The notes under the pieces: model-generated
The model's database searches: none
What the model was told of the DNA's origin: nothing
The model's input: the letters and a program-made list of their open reading frames with translations, nothing else
In this document: positions 55,905-64,000 of the stretch, piece after piece
Numbering within the stretch: the first letter of the stretch is position 1
How the letters are laid out: the number at the start of each line of letters is the position of its first letter
Made by a program: the position numbers and the translations under genes
Assembly: GCA_000711775.1 (NCBI GenBank)
Contig: ARYC01001455.1
Span: forward strand, 43,957-107,956
DNA: 64,000 nt
Reading direction: 5' to 3'
From: Oxytricha trifallax
Lineage: Eukaryota; Ciliophora; Spirotrichea; Sporadotrichida; Oxytrichidae

Positions 55905-56160
55905 TTTAAGTTGTAGCTATTGTTTTACCGCATACTAACATATTTCCATTTGTATCGTCTATATCCCCATCTCTGTAATAAACATATGCTTAGTTATTTA
56001 AATTCGCTAAGCATTTTTTAATATAATAATAAACATGGTTTGGACTGCCATCCCAAACTTTTGGATATTTTTATTTGTTTTCTGGGCATAAGCTAGCAAC
56101 TGAGTTTGGCAACACAGATTTAACTGCAGGCCATATTACTAATCTAATTAATATGGCATA
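55905..56160 (-). CDS. Gene B, start of propeller module 2
   Basis: Reads VIWPAVKSVLPNSVASLCPE, NKQKYPKVWDGSPNHVYYYI, KKCLANLNNQAYVYYRDGDI, DDTNGNMLVCGKTIAT, all in one frame with TAA as Gln. It parallels the gene A module start at 2.9 kb residue for residue in order: WPA.K, C....KYP.V..G, then D.D.TNGN.L.CG.T. Confidence 0.8.
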
Positions 56161-56169
56161 TTTAATGAG

Positions 56170-56415
56170 TTATAATTTTAAACTTTATTGTTAAATGGTT
56201 GGACAGTTGTTGCAGATTTGGATTCCCATGAAAGAGTCGTTGATACTACCAGATATCTATAAAAACTAAAATATTTTATCTTACACTGGGAGTAACTCCA
56301 GCTACTGTTGCATCAATTGTAATATTTACCTTTGTAGAATCCCCAGTAGCTTAAAGATTAATAATAATATTTTGAGCTGGTGCTATTGTAATGAACGAAT
56401 TATTAATTCTAATTT
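56170..56415 (-). CDS. Gene B Ig-like segments closing module 1
   Basis: 56280-56415 reads KIRINNSFITIAPAQNIIIN, LQATGDSTKVNITIDATVAG, VTPSV; 56170-56265 reads RYLVVSTTLSWESKSATTVQ, PFNNKV. It runs directly into the propeller module 2 start without a TGA, the main reason to think modules belong to one gene. Confidence 0.7.
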
Positions 56416-56849
56416 TTTGGGGTAAATATATAAAAGTTTCTCGAATATTAATATAAAAATGTTGAATTTTGACGGTTAATTATATTTATTTAAGAAGGAA
56501 TAAAATTATGTTTTTAATAATCTAATAGCTTATTCAAAAAGCAATTTATATGTTTTTATTAGGAATAACAATTATATGATATCATTATTATCCTATAATG
56601 CTCTTCAAATTAAAAAAATATACATTAGTATCAGATAAAATTAATAATAATTCATTTAGCTAAAAGCTGCAAATACATTTTAGTAATTAGCTTTTTAATT
56701 CATAAGTTATATTTTTATCTAAATATATCAAATTCATTGCTAATAAATAAATTAATTCTAAATTTAGGAATTGAGGCTAATTCATATTTAAATATTTTTT
56801 ATTTAAATTTATTTGATTAATTTGTTAAAGGGAAATTATATTTTAAATT

Positions 56850-57040
56850 AGCAGTGGTTGAAGTAGTGGTCGAAGTCTCATATTGAACGGAATATGTAGT
56901 TAATGGAGCTCCTTAACATTATAGGAAACTCGAAGCATTTCAAATAATTTAAAATTTATTAATATATTATTATACATTTAATAAGTAGGTTACTTTTTCA
57001 CCTATGGATACTTCTATTGGATATAATTCAATTTTTTAAA
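56850..57040 (-). CDS. Gene B Ig-like segments, module 1
   Basis: 56985-57040 reads KIELYPIEVSIGEKVTYLLN; 56850-56940 reads CQGAPLTTYSVQYETSTTTS then TTANLKY. Homologous to 3885-3990 and 3735-3850 in gene A. Confidence 0.7.
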
Positions 57041-57139
57041 AAAATAAACATTTAATTATTCAATTTAAAATGCTGATTAAATATTAAAGTGGAAAGGCTA
57101 AAATAATATTTGATTTATTTAATTATAATAATAATTCTG

Positions 57140-57290
57140 GAGCAGATCTGGATAAACCTGTATAAAGGTAACATGCTGAAGTAGGTAAAGTTGGAAGGGA
57201 GTATTAGTATTTATTTATAATTTAATTTAAGTAAGAAGAACTACTCGAACCTGCCTCGTAGTCACCTTAAGGAAATAATTTGATACTGTT
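57140..57290 (-). CDS. Gene B Ser-rich linker after propeller module 1
   Basis: Reads LFPQGDYEAGSSSSYLNQII, NKYQYSLPTLPTSACYLYTG, LSRSA. The same role as 12690-12862 in gene A (LPTETNYYPTYSTVST...). Confidence 0.65.
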
Positions 57291-57349
57291 ATTTGTATAT
57301 TTTCAAATATTAATGCTTTTCAAAATACTAATATTAAGAAGTTATAAGT

Positions 57350-57470
57350 TTGTAATTGCCACATTTAAAGCATATTGGAGTCTTTAAATCTAATAGGTGA
57401 ATTACTGAAGAATATGGAATTTGCTTAAATTGTGGTCTCAGTTCCAACAACATAAGCCAAAGAACTTGAG
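57350..57470 (-). CDS. Gene B last blade of propeller module 1
   Basis: Reads SSSLAYVVGTETTIQANSIF, FSNSPIRFKDSNMLQMWQLQ. SLAYVVGTET matches FIIGITSTAYLTT at 16.5 kb in gene A. Confidence 0.7.
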
Positions 57471-57657
57471 AATCATATTAATTCTTATTTATTTAAAACT
57501 TAATTTATATCTAAGTATTAATTATTACTAATAAGTATTAATTATTACTAATATATGCTGAGCGACGAGGAACACAAAACTACGACTATGTCATCTTGAA
57601 TGCAAATGATGGAAGCAAAAATTTGGAAAAATTCTAAAACACATATTGAGCTACTAC

Positions 57658-57790
57658 TCATTCAGTCGTTGGAAGAATAAATGTTGCATGCACAACTTCT
57701 GGAGCAATGTAATCAGGAGTACCAAAAAATAGGAGGGTAGGTAAATACTTCTAAAAATCCTAATGCCATCTTTAATAAATTATGGCCCCT
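57658..57790 (-). CDS. Protein kinase activation-segment fragment (foreign to gene B)
   Basis: The minus-strand frame reads WHQDFQKYLPTLLFFGTPDY, IAPEVVHATFILPTTE to a TGA at 57658. GTPDYIAPEV is the near-invariant subdomain VIII motif of AGC/MAST-type Ser/Thr kinases, too specific to be chance. The expected DVWSLG region does not follow and DFG does not precede, so only one short piece of a kinase is here. It is probably an MDS of another gene or a broken copy lying in a spacer of gene B. The complementary strand is also open. Confidence 0.5.
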
Positions 57791-58679
57791 ATTTATTATA
57801 CATATATTAGTAATAATTAATGCTGATTATTATATATTAGAGATCTCTAATTTAATTTTGATCTCTTTTTTTAATTTCCCTTGCCTTAAGCGATTCACTA
57901 CTACTCACTACCACTTAATTTATATCTGTTTCTTTATAAAAATCAAAATTCCTTAATGAAATTTATTTGAGATATTAAATTGAGCAGTGAATAATAGAAA
58001 TGTACATGTGGCATGCATGTTTATAGTAATAATCCCAATGATTTACCGAGAATTTATTTAATATCACTTAGTTTCCGTTAAACCCATTGCTAAAATTTAT
58101 TGTGTTGTATATTGAATAAAAGTAATCTTTAATTTACAATTATTTAAATTAAAATAATTTATCTTTAAACTAGTAAGTCAATCGTCCAAAAAAGGGCTTT
58201 GATAAATGTGTTTAGTAAGATTTATAATTATTATTAATTTTAATAATTAATTTAAGTTTTTGAACTATCAACTGCAATTAAATCTAATAAATAATTTATA
58301 AATATATTTCAAGATACGGGATAAGGGCAGAATGAGCAGATTTGATTTGCGATAAAATCCAATATTTAGTTCTCTAAATATCTTTCTTAATATAAATTAA
58401 GATAGCTATATCCAAAAGCAATAAAATAAGCATTACTCCTTAGAGTGATTATGATCAAAGTAAATATCTTATATGAAGCAATATAGCAATTTATTTTTAC
58501 CATATGACTCCAAAAATGATTGCTTAATTTATTGCTTTCTTGATATAGCTGTCTCAATTTAGCCCAACAAAAATACTTAGAGGAATAAAAATTGGATTTT
58601 ATCGCAAATATAATCTGATTGCTTTGGTATTACACCCCTTAATAGGTTTTAAATAGAATTTTAAATAATTGTGTGTAAA

Positions 58680-58885
58680 ATCTTTGTCTAACTAAGTCAT
58701 TTCTAAAGCCTAACTTAATACTGATAAAGCTATTGTTCCAATTACAATTATATTGCCATTTTGATGATTATTAGTAAAAAATCAATAGAAAATCTTTAAC
58801 TTTAAAATTAATGATTCATCACTAGATCAGCACTTTGGAAGACAGCTGAAGAAAGTTTCATAATAACTCTTTTCTAGGTTACTCC
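58680..58885 (-). CDS. Gene B propeller segments, module 1
   Basis: 58800-58885 reads ISAGVTQKRVIMKLSSAVFQ then SADLVM; 58680-58790 reads NHQNGNIIVIGTIALSVLSQ then ALEMTQ. RVIMKLS and NGNIIVIGT are blade strands. 57800-58670 is AT-rich; nothing recognised. Confidence 0.7.
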
Positions 58886-59169
58886 AGCACTAATTATTTA
58901 AATTTAAATATCATTTAAAAGTTTTTATGACAGTTTAATTCATTTGAATTTTGTTCTATGGATTAATAATTCTTATTAGTTTAACTGATATTTATTTATT
59001 TATTTTACTAGATAGCTTGATAAGATGCATATCTTCAGTTGGATGTAAATTTACAATTCATTTAAGAATTTATTTTAATGCGCAACATAGATTGACTAAG
59101 TTAAATTGTTCATTTTAATGATAGGTAGTAAATACTAGGATGTAACTGTTATGTTAGTGTCAATTTATA

Positions 59170-59290
59170 TAATTAATATGTCATACATTCTGGACCAAAT
59201 AACAGTACCATCATCTGGGTTTAGTTTCAAAATTGCAATGTCATGATAAGTAGAAGTTCTTATAAATAGAGCAGCTGTGACGTAAATAAT
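59170..59290 (-). CDS. Gene B propeller segment, module 1
   Basis: Reads IIYVTAALFIRTSTYHDIAI, LKLNPDDGTVIWSRMYDILI. HDIAILKLNPDDGTVIWSR is the best single match to the SBBP-type blade in the window. Confidence 0.8.
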
Positions 59291-59374
59291 TATTAACAAA
59301 TAGTTAATTTATATTAATTTAAGTAAACAAAGTTATCAAATGGATCGAATAAAATAAAAAATTTAAAATAAAGT

Positions 59375-59630
59375 TTGACCAACCATCTAAATCAAAGAAT
59401 TTTAACTTCCTAAGGGATTTAATTGATACTGGAAAACAGTGTTTAAATCGGTTCCATTATCGTAAAACATCATATGATTTGTTACTAATTTTAAATATTA
59501 ACATTTTAAATATGAATAATCCAGAGCCAGAATTAATATAGTAGAGACCAGAACCCATAAAAGTGCTTTGATTTCTGGGATTTGTTTGAAAATCTTAGAA
59601 TTGAAGCAAATAAATAATATTAAACATCTA
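59375..59630 (-). CDS. Gene B propeller segments, module 1
   Basis: 59520-59630 reads LQFQDFQTNPRNQSTFMGSG, LYYINSGSG; 59375-59475 reads HMMFYDNGTDLNTVFQYQLN, PLGSQNSLIQ. Confidence 0.65.
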
Positions 59631-59944
59631 TATATTAAGCAAGAAAAAATTAGTTGTATCAATCAAGTTCTAAAAATATATTAAATAATAACGATATTAT
59701 TATTATTTATATTAAATGTAAAATCATACTTAGACATTAAATTATAGATGAAAATATTTAAAGTATATTTAATAATTATTTATATTCAATATGTGTATAA
59801 ATGTATTTATTATCTATTTTATTAGTTTCACAGTTTTGTTGTTATTGTTTTTTAATTTATAATATTTTAAATTCCTGCATTAATTATTATTTAATATTTT
59901 TGAATTATCATTTAATTTATTATAAAATTCCTTTATAGAATTTT

Positions 59945-60110
59945 CTTTGCCCACACCATTTTACCTTCATTATAAGTTAATAAAGATATTGCTAAGTATC
60001 AGTTATTTAAAATATTTAGTTTAAAATATCTTATTAATTAATAAAGAATGTGACAATTAAAGTTGCCTTTAGCTCAGCCTAAGTTAAGATCCTAGGTTCG
60101 TAAAATATAT
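59945..60110 (-). CDS. Gene B propeller segments, module 1
   Basis: 60050-60110 reads YEPRILTQAELKATLIVT; 59945-60000 reads LAISLLTYNEGKMVWAKK. ISLLTYNEGKMVWAKK is a blade W strand. Confidence 0.6.
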
Positions 60111-60449
60111 GAAACAATAGATTATATAAACTTAAATATTTTATATGCTTTACACAATATATTGAATCATAATTAAGGTAAATAACTCAATTTTACAAAA
60201 TAGAAGCTTGAATCTATCTCGCATTTAAAATGATAAAAATGATTTAATTAGTAAAATCAAGCTAAATTTTATGGAATAATAATATTTTATTTAGTAAAAG
60301 AAAATTCAATTAAAATTGCTCGTTTTTTTATTCAAATTCCAAATTAATTACATTTTAGTTGTATTTAAATTTAAGTTAGCTTTACAAGAGCATGAGAGTT
60401 TATTATTATTTATAATTAGATTTATATTATATAAATAATTATATAAAAT

Positions 60450-60530
60450 GCTTATTTTAAAATATGTTTGCTGCGTAACTAGCAACATCTGGCAGAACAA
60501 TACCATAAACGAAGCCATATTATCCAAGAG
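60450..60530 (-). CDS. Gene B propeller segment, module 1
   Basis: Reads SPLGQYGFVYGIVLPDVASY then AANI. The frame was chosen over two others because GFVYG.V matches GAFIYGLC at 14.49 kb. Confidence 0.6.
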
Positions 60531-60939
60531 GAGATAATTAGAATGATTATCAAAATTTACAATTAATTATAAATATTTTACTAAGATCTTCATTATATAA
60601 TAATTTTTTTATACAATATTTAATTAAAAACTTAATAATTTCAAAGATTCCATTTCAGAAAAAAAGAAACCAAATATTGATTATCTTTTATAATTAATAC
60701 TATATGCTAAAAATTAATTTGACAGAATTTAATAATTAAAATTTATTTATTTTATTACTTAATGTCAAAGCAGTAGCATAATCATCGTATTAACTTAAGT
60801 ATATTTTCTGAAAAAAAGTAAATTAAAATGTTTTTAATTTAATCACTATATAAATAAATATATTCTTTAAAGCATTATTTTTTTAAAATTAAAACTTCCA
60901 AGATTGAACTAACTCTGCATTATTTTATTTGTTAATTAA

Positions 60940-61095
60940 AATAACTTAGCCATTCAACAGCACCAGTAGTTGAAAGCCTCATAACATATGCATCACATTT
61001 ATCTCCAGCGGAATACATATAAATATCATTATTACCCGTACATGCTAACCCAGAAGATACCATGTTTTAGTCAGTGTCATTTGCTTTAAAAAACA
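60940..61095 (-). CDS. Gene B propeller segment, module 1
   Basis: Reads FFKANDTDQNMVSSGLACTG, NNDIYMYSAGDKCDAYVMRL, STTGAVEWLS. NNDIYMYSAGDKCDAYVMRLSTTGAVEW carries a full blade: N.DIY..G....DA.V.RL...G.V.W. Confidence 0.8.
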
Positions 61096-61659
61096 CAGAT
61101 ATTTTTAAATAAAATATTATGAGAAATTGATTTAATCAATTAATATTATATAATAAACTATAATTTAAGTTTAGCAATTAACATTTGTCATAATTTGGTA
61201 TAATAATTTGAATAGAAATGAATTTTCAAGACTTATGATTATAACATTTTTTTTCTTTTTGCAATAATCTTTCAACTAAATAAAACCGAAACATAATGTT
61301 TTCATTAATATGAGATTCCATAAATCTTAGTTAAAATCTTTTGATAGCCTTTTTTTTTGTGTCGATAAAATACTTTCAAGTTTTTAATTAAATGATTTTT
61401 TGAAGGGTCTAATTACTACTTGATTCTAATTTTAACTATCTTATTTTATTCTCGTTTAAAAATAAGACAGAATATATAAACTGTACTTCATAGAAGTTTA
61501 ATAATTATGAGAATTATAATTTTTAAATGTGGAAATTTATTTAAATTAAAAATATATAATAATAATGAACAACCTCAATAATTTTTAATTTTATTTATAA
61601 ATATATTTTTTTTGGGATTAATCTTTAAAAAATATTTTTTACTTATTAAAATTTAAATA

Positions 61660-61778
61660 TGACTTGCTGTAAAGCTTTTTCCCCAAAAGCCATATGAATA
61701 AGTAGCATCTGCCGCCCATGCTCCGTAGGATAATGGAAACACATTCTGATAGCAGTTTGAATAATTTGAATTGGATAT
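61660..61778 (-). CDS. Gene B propeller segment, first seen in window
   Basis: Reads ISNSNYSNCYQNVFPLSYGA, WAADATYSYGFWGKSFTASH; an in-frame TGA lies just upstream (about 61783). A blade's inner strands, not an N-terminus, so the 5' part of gene B must lie beyond the MITE and TBE insertions or outside the window. 61100-61655 shows nothing. Confidence 0.65.
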
Positions 61779-62204
61779 TCACTGAAATAAAATTATCAAG
61801 CTAATTAATTTTTAAAGATAAAAATATTTTAAATGCTATTTTTTTATTACGAAAATTTATACAGGGTAATAATCCAACCAGTTTATAGTATAATCCTTTT
61901 ATGCTTTTTATTCCCTAGATATTTATCATTAATATGCTATAATATTGTGTATATATAATACATTTTCATACCTCAAGCGAAGATTATTATAAGATTGTCA
62001 CTTAAAAGCATTTGAATATATTTTTAATATTCAATCTAAAAAACTAAAATACTTAGCAATTTAATATAGAAAATTATAGACATAATATTAATTTATATAT
62101 ATATAATAAGGGAATATTGTTTTTAAGATTGTGATATTTGAAGATGCAACATATCTAATTTGAATAGAATGAAATTTATTAATATTGGAGAGAGAAATAT
62201 TCAT

Positions 62205-62582
62205 ACAGAATAGGAAAATTAATCTAAATTAAATATTATAAAAAAAAAATAATTTCAGTTAAAGTTAGCCAACAATTTTGGGATCATTCGATAGCTAGAC
62301 TTTTTTATTGGTGGTACTATTTATCGCATTCCTAGAGTGATATAACTTAACTTTAATGTGAAGGTGCATTTTATCGAATTTAGAGGCATCCAATTAATGT
62401 CGAGTTATATCACTCCTGGAGTATGATAAAATAGTACCTCCAATAAAAAGTATAGTTAATTTTGAATTATCTATCTAATGGTCCTTATATCGTTTAAATT
62501 GGCTAACTTTAACTGCCACGAATAAATACATTAAAGTATAATTACATTAATTTTACAATTTCGAATATGTTTTCCTACAATT
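62205..62582. repeat. Diverged palindromic MITE relative
   Basis: Inverted arms with AGTTAAAGTTAGCCAA...TTGGCTAACTTTAACTGCCA and GGTGGTACTATTTATCGCAT...ATGATAAAATAGTACCTCC. The outer ends are degraded (ATTCATACAGAATAGGAAAA; GAATATGTTTTCCTACAATT). An older copy of the MITE family; arms only about 80% paired. Confidence 0.65.
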
Positions 62583-62610
62583 ATGTATAAGTGATATATT
62601 AATGATCAAT

Positions 62611-62978
62611 CAAAACCCCAAAACCCCTTAGTGAGGTTTATAAGTGCTTTTATTTGTAGTGTATAGTTGGGGTCTTATTGGGAAACGCAGGTATTTTATG
62701 AATTTAATGAATATTTAATGAGTATTACTGTACTTAATACAAACAAATTTTATCTGCTTATCTTTGTGATACCTCTTGATTTAGCAGTCTGTAGTTGTTC
62801 TAGTATATCATCTAATGATTATCTTGGATATGCTGGAGCTTTTACGGTGACCATCTCAACTATCTTCTTAATTTCATTGCATATTTCATCTTGCTTAATA
62901 TGTTTAGCAGCCAAACTTATTGATTATTTCTCATGTTTTGTTCTATAAGAGAGAAATGGACAAATGGATCTGTGTAAT
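62611..62978. mobile_element. TBE-type transposon end, truncated copy
   Basis: Begins CAAAACCCCAAAACCCC directly after AAT (62608-62610), the ANT target of TBE elements, and continues with the inverted-repeat sequence TTAGTGAGGTTTATAAGTGC. The interior minus strand reads KHEKQSISLAAKHIKQDEIC, NEIKKIVEMVTVKAPAYPRQ, SLDDILEQLQTAKSRG, homologous to the kinase-like ORF of the next copy. It breaks off at about 62975 where a second TBE end begins. Confidence 0.8.
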
Positions 62979-64000
62979 CAAAACCCCAAAACCCCTTAGT
63001 GAGGTTTATAAGTGCTTTGATTTGTAGGGTATAGTTGGGGTCTTATTGGGGTTAGTAGAGAAAACGCAGGTTTTATGTGAATTTAATCAATATTTAATGA
63101 GTATTAGAGTTCTTAATTCAAACAAATTTAATCAGCTTGTCTTTGTTGTATCTCTTGAATCTTGCTCTCTATAGTGGCTCAAGTATGTAATCTAAGGATT
63201 ATCTAGGATATGAAGGAGCTCTCACGATTATCATCTCTACTATGCTTTTTATTTCTTCGCAGACATCTTCTTACTTTATATGCTTCTAAGCTAAGCTAAT
63301 TGATTGTTTTTCATGCTTAGTACCAAAGTAAGACATGCTTTCCATGTCACTTTCGAATATGATAGCAGCAACTGCCCATACATCCCACTAAACAGAGCCA
63401 TTTGACCACTTCTCTCTGATTGGGAAGTATCCTGGTGTCCCAAGGACCTTTGCTAATGTTACAATCTCTTATCTTAAGGCTCTATTGAAATCGATATACA
63501 ACTTCTAAAGGACAGAGGTTGAGCATCACATTTTCAGGCTTTAGATTTCTATGAGCATATCCAAGTTCATGCAACTCCTAGACACCCTTAATCATATCTG
63601 AAAGTATATCATTCAAGTCATCCGGATATCTGTTTTTGATATAGATAGTCTCTTAGAGTCATTTCATATTTCTTAAGCCTTAGTGCAATGAACCCAAAGC
63701 CTAAAATAACACCGTCTAGCTTAAGCAAGCATTTGCAATCTCTTTTTTAAGCTTCTCTAAGAACGATATATTCGTTAGCAAACTCATTCTAATACTGTTC
63801 ATTCTTAATGAGATAGCTGAAAGGATATACTATGTATGCAAACTCGTCAACTACTATAAGTTTTGCCTTGCTAGGCACGTTTATATTCAAGTAGTTTTCT
63901 ATACAATTGTTAAGATCAACAGCATTTAATACAGGGATATACATAGCTCTCTCTTAGAAGCATTCTAAAAATGTATTGCCTGCAGGTTGATTCATTGACT
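62979..64000. mobile_element. TBE-type transposon, left part, runs off window
   Basis: CAAAACCCCAAAACCCC at 62979-62995 follows AAT (62976-62978), then TTAGTGAGGTTTATAAGTGC and TAGTTGGGGTCTTATTGGGG, closely matching the first copy's end. TBE elements are the Tc1/mariner-class germline transposons of Oxytricha whose inverted repeats end in telomeric repeats. The known 57-kDa kinase-like ORF lies next to one end, as here. Confidence 0.85.
63118..64000 (-). pseudogene. TBE kinase-like ORF, 3' part, frameshifted
   Basis: Pieces in order: MNQPAGNTFLECFQERAMYI, YLNINVPSKAKLIVVDEFAY, LLKLDGVILGFGFIALRLKK; after a frame change near 63620, YIKNRYPDDLNDILSDMIKG, VQELHELGYAHRNLKPENVM; after another near 63450, VLGTPGYFPIREKWSNGSVQ, WDVWAVAAIIFESDMESMSY, KHEKQSISLAQKHIKQEDVC, EEIKSIVEMIIVRAPSYPRQ; stop TGA at 63118. 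The catalytic loop reads HRNLKPEN instead of HRDLKPEN and the DFG site is DCN, so it should be catalytically dead even without the frameshifts. The N-terminal (zinc-finger) part would lie beyond the window. Confidence 0.75.

Noticed and set aside
57550..57780. Plus-strand reading of the kinase-fragment region
   Set aside because: It is also largely open, but has no recognised motif, while the minus strand carries the highly specific GTPDYIAPEV.
62611..62627. Telomere or chromosome end
   Set aside because: The C4A4 sequence is only 17 bases, occurs twice in the same orientation, is followed by TBE inverted-repeat sequence and preceded by AAT; it is a transposon terminus.
62667..62948. 93-codon plus-strand frame
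   Set aside because: It is antisense to the kinase-like ORF of the truncated TBE, whose minus-strand frame aligns with the second TBE copy.
1..64000. Mitochondrial or bacterial AT-rich genome
   Set aside because: No rRNA, tRNA or organelle genes are seen; coding pieces are interrupted by pointer-flanked spacers and encode eukaryotic-type cadherin-like, MORN and kinase motifs.

Overview
The window looks like germline (micronuclear) DNA of a hypotrich ciliate of the Oxytricha/Sterkiella type. Four things support this. (1) Protein-coding pieces read through TAA and TAG as glutamine, and the one clean 3' end uses TGA (20022). (2) Coding pieces of about 50-450 bp are separated by very AT-rich spacers, and where I could check a junction the pieces rejoin in frame at short direct repeats (ATCAA 152/326, ACTT 391/429, ATTC 13014/13033, TAATT 20361/20384). 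These are the pointer-flanked internal eliminated sequences (IESs) of ciliates. (3) Two TBE-type transposon ends at 62611 and 62979 begin with the 17-base telomere-like CAAAACCCCAAAACCCC. (4) The spacers are full of foldback elements.

Nearly all recognisable coding pieces are on the minus strand and seem to form two very large, related, head-to-tail genes. Gene B enters from the right (first piece seen near 61.78 kb) and ends at a TGA at 20022. Gene A starts near 19084 and leaves through the left end. Both repeat a module: a beta-propeller-like region (blades such as DIAILKLNPDDGTVIWSRMY), a Ser/Thr-rich linker, then a cadherin/Ig-like region, then a new propeller start of the type P.(I/L)YGG...D..GN.L.AG. 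Gene A shows module starts near 18.95, 14.87, 11.55 and 2.9 kb; gene B near 56.1 and 43.75 kb. Gene B then runs through cadherin-like repeats (29.2-26.3 kb), Cys-rich furin-like repeats (26.2-23.3 kb) and a multi-pass membrane region with an acidic tail (22.9-20.0 kb). The product should be a giant cell-surface membrane protein. I cannot prove that each chain is one gene rather than several tandem paralogues.

The spacers carry: a palindromic MITE family with TA target duplications and mariner-like ends (five clear copies at 4.93, 27.37, 46.75, 48.96 and 53.88 kb; diverged relatives at 3.24 and 62.2 kb); a poly-G/poly-C foldback family (0.49, 8.68, 24.62 and 39.96 kb, with a small one at 50.51 kb); long inverted duplications with protein-like arms (6.39, 10.11, 35.35 and 46.38 kb); a 3.4 kb unit with about 335-bp inverted ends holding plus-strand coding (38.13-41.54 kb); and nested TBE ends at the right edge.

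Several spacers also hold pieces that do not belong to genes A/B: a MORN-repeat start (17.4 kb), a kinase activation-segment piece (57.7 kb), and plus-strand reading frames at 5.1, 30, 31, 36.7, 38.5-41.2 and 49.4-49.7 kb. They suggest interleaved or scrambled segments of other genes. Because only TGA stops translation here, long open frames arise easily by chance; those calls carry lower confidence.
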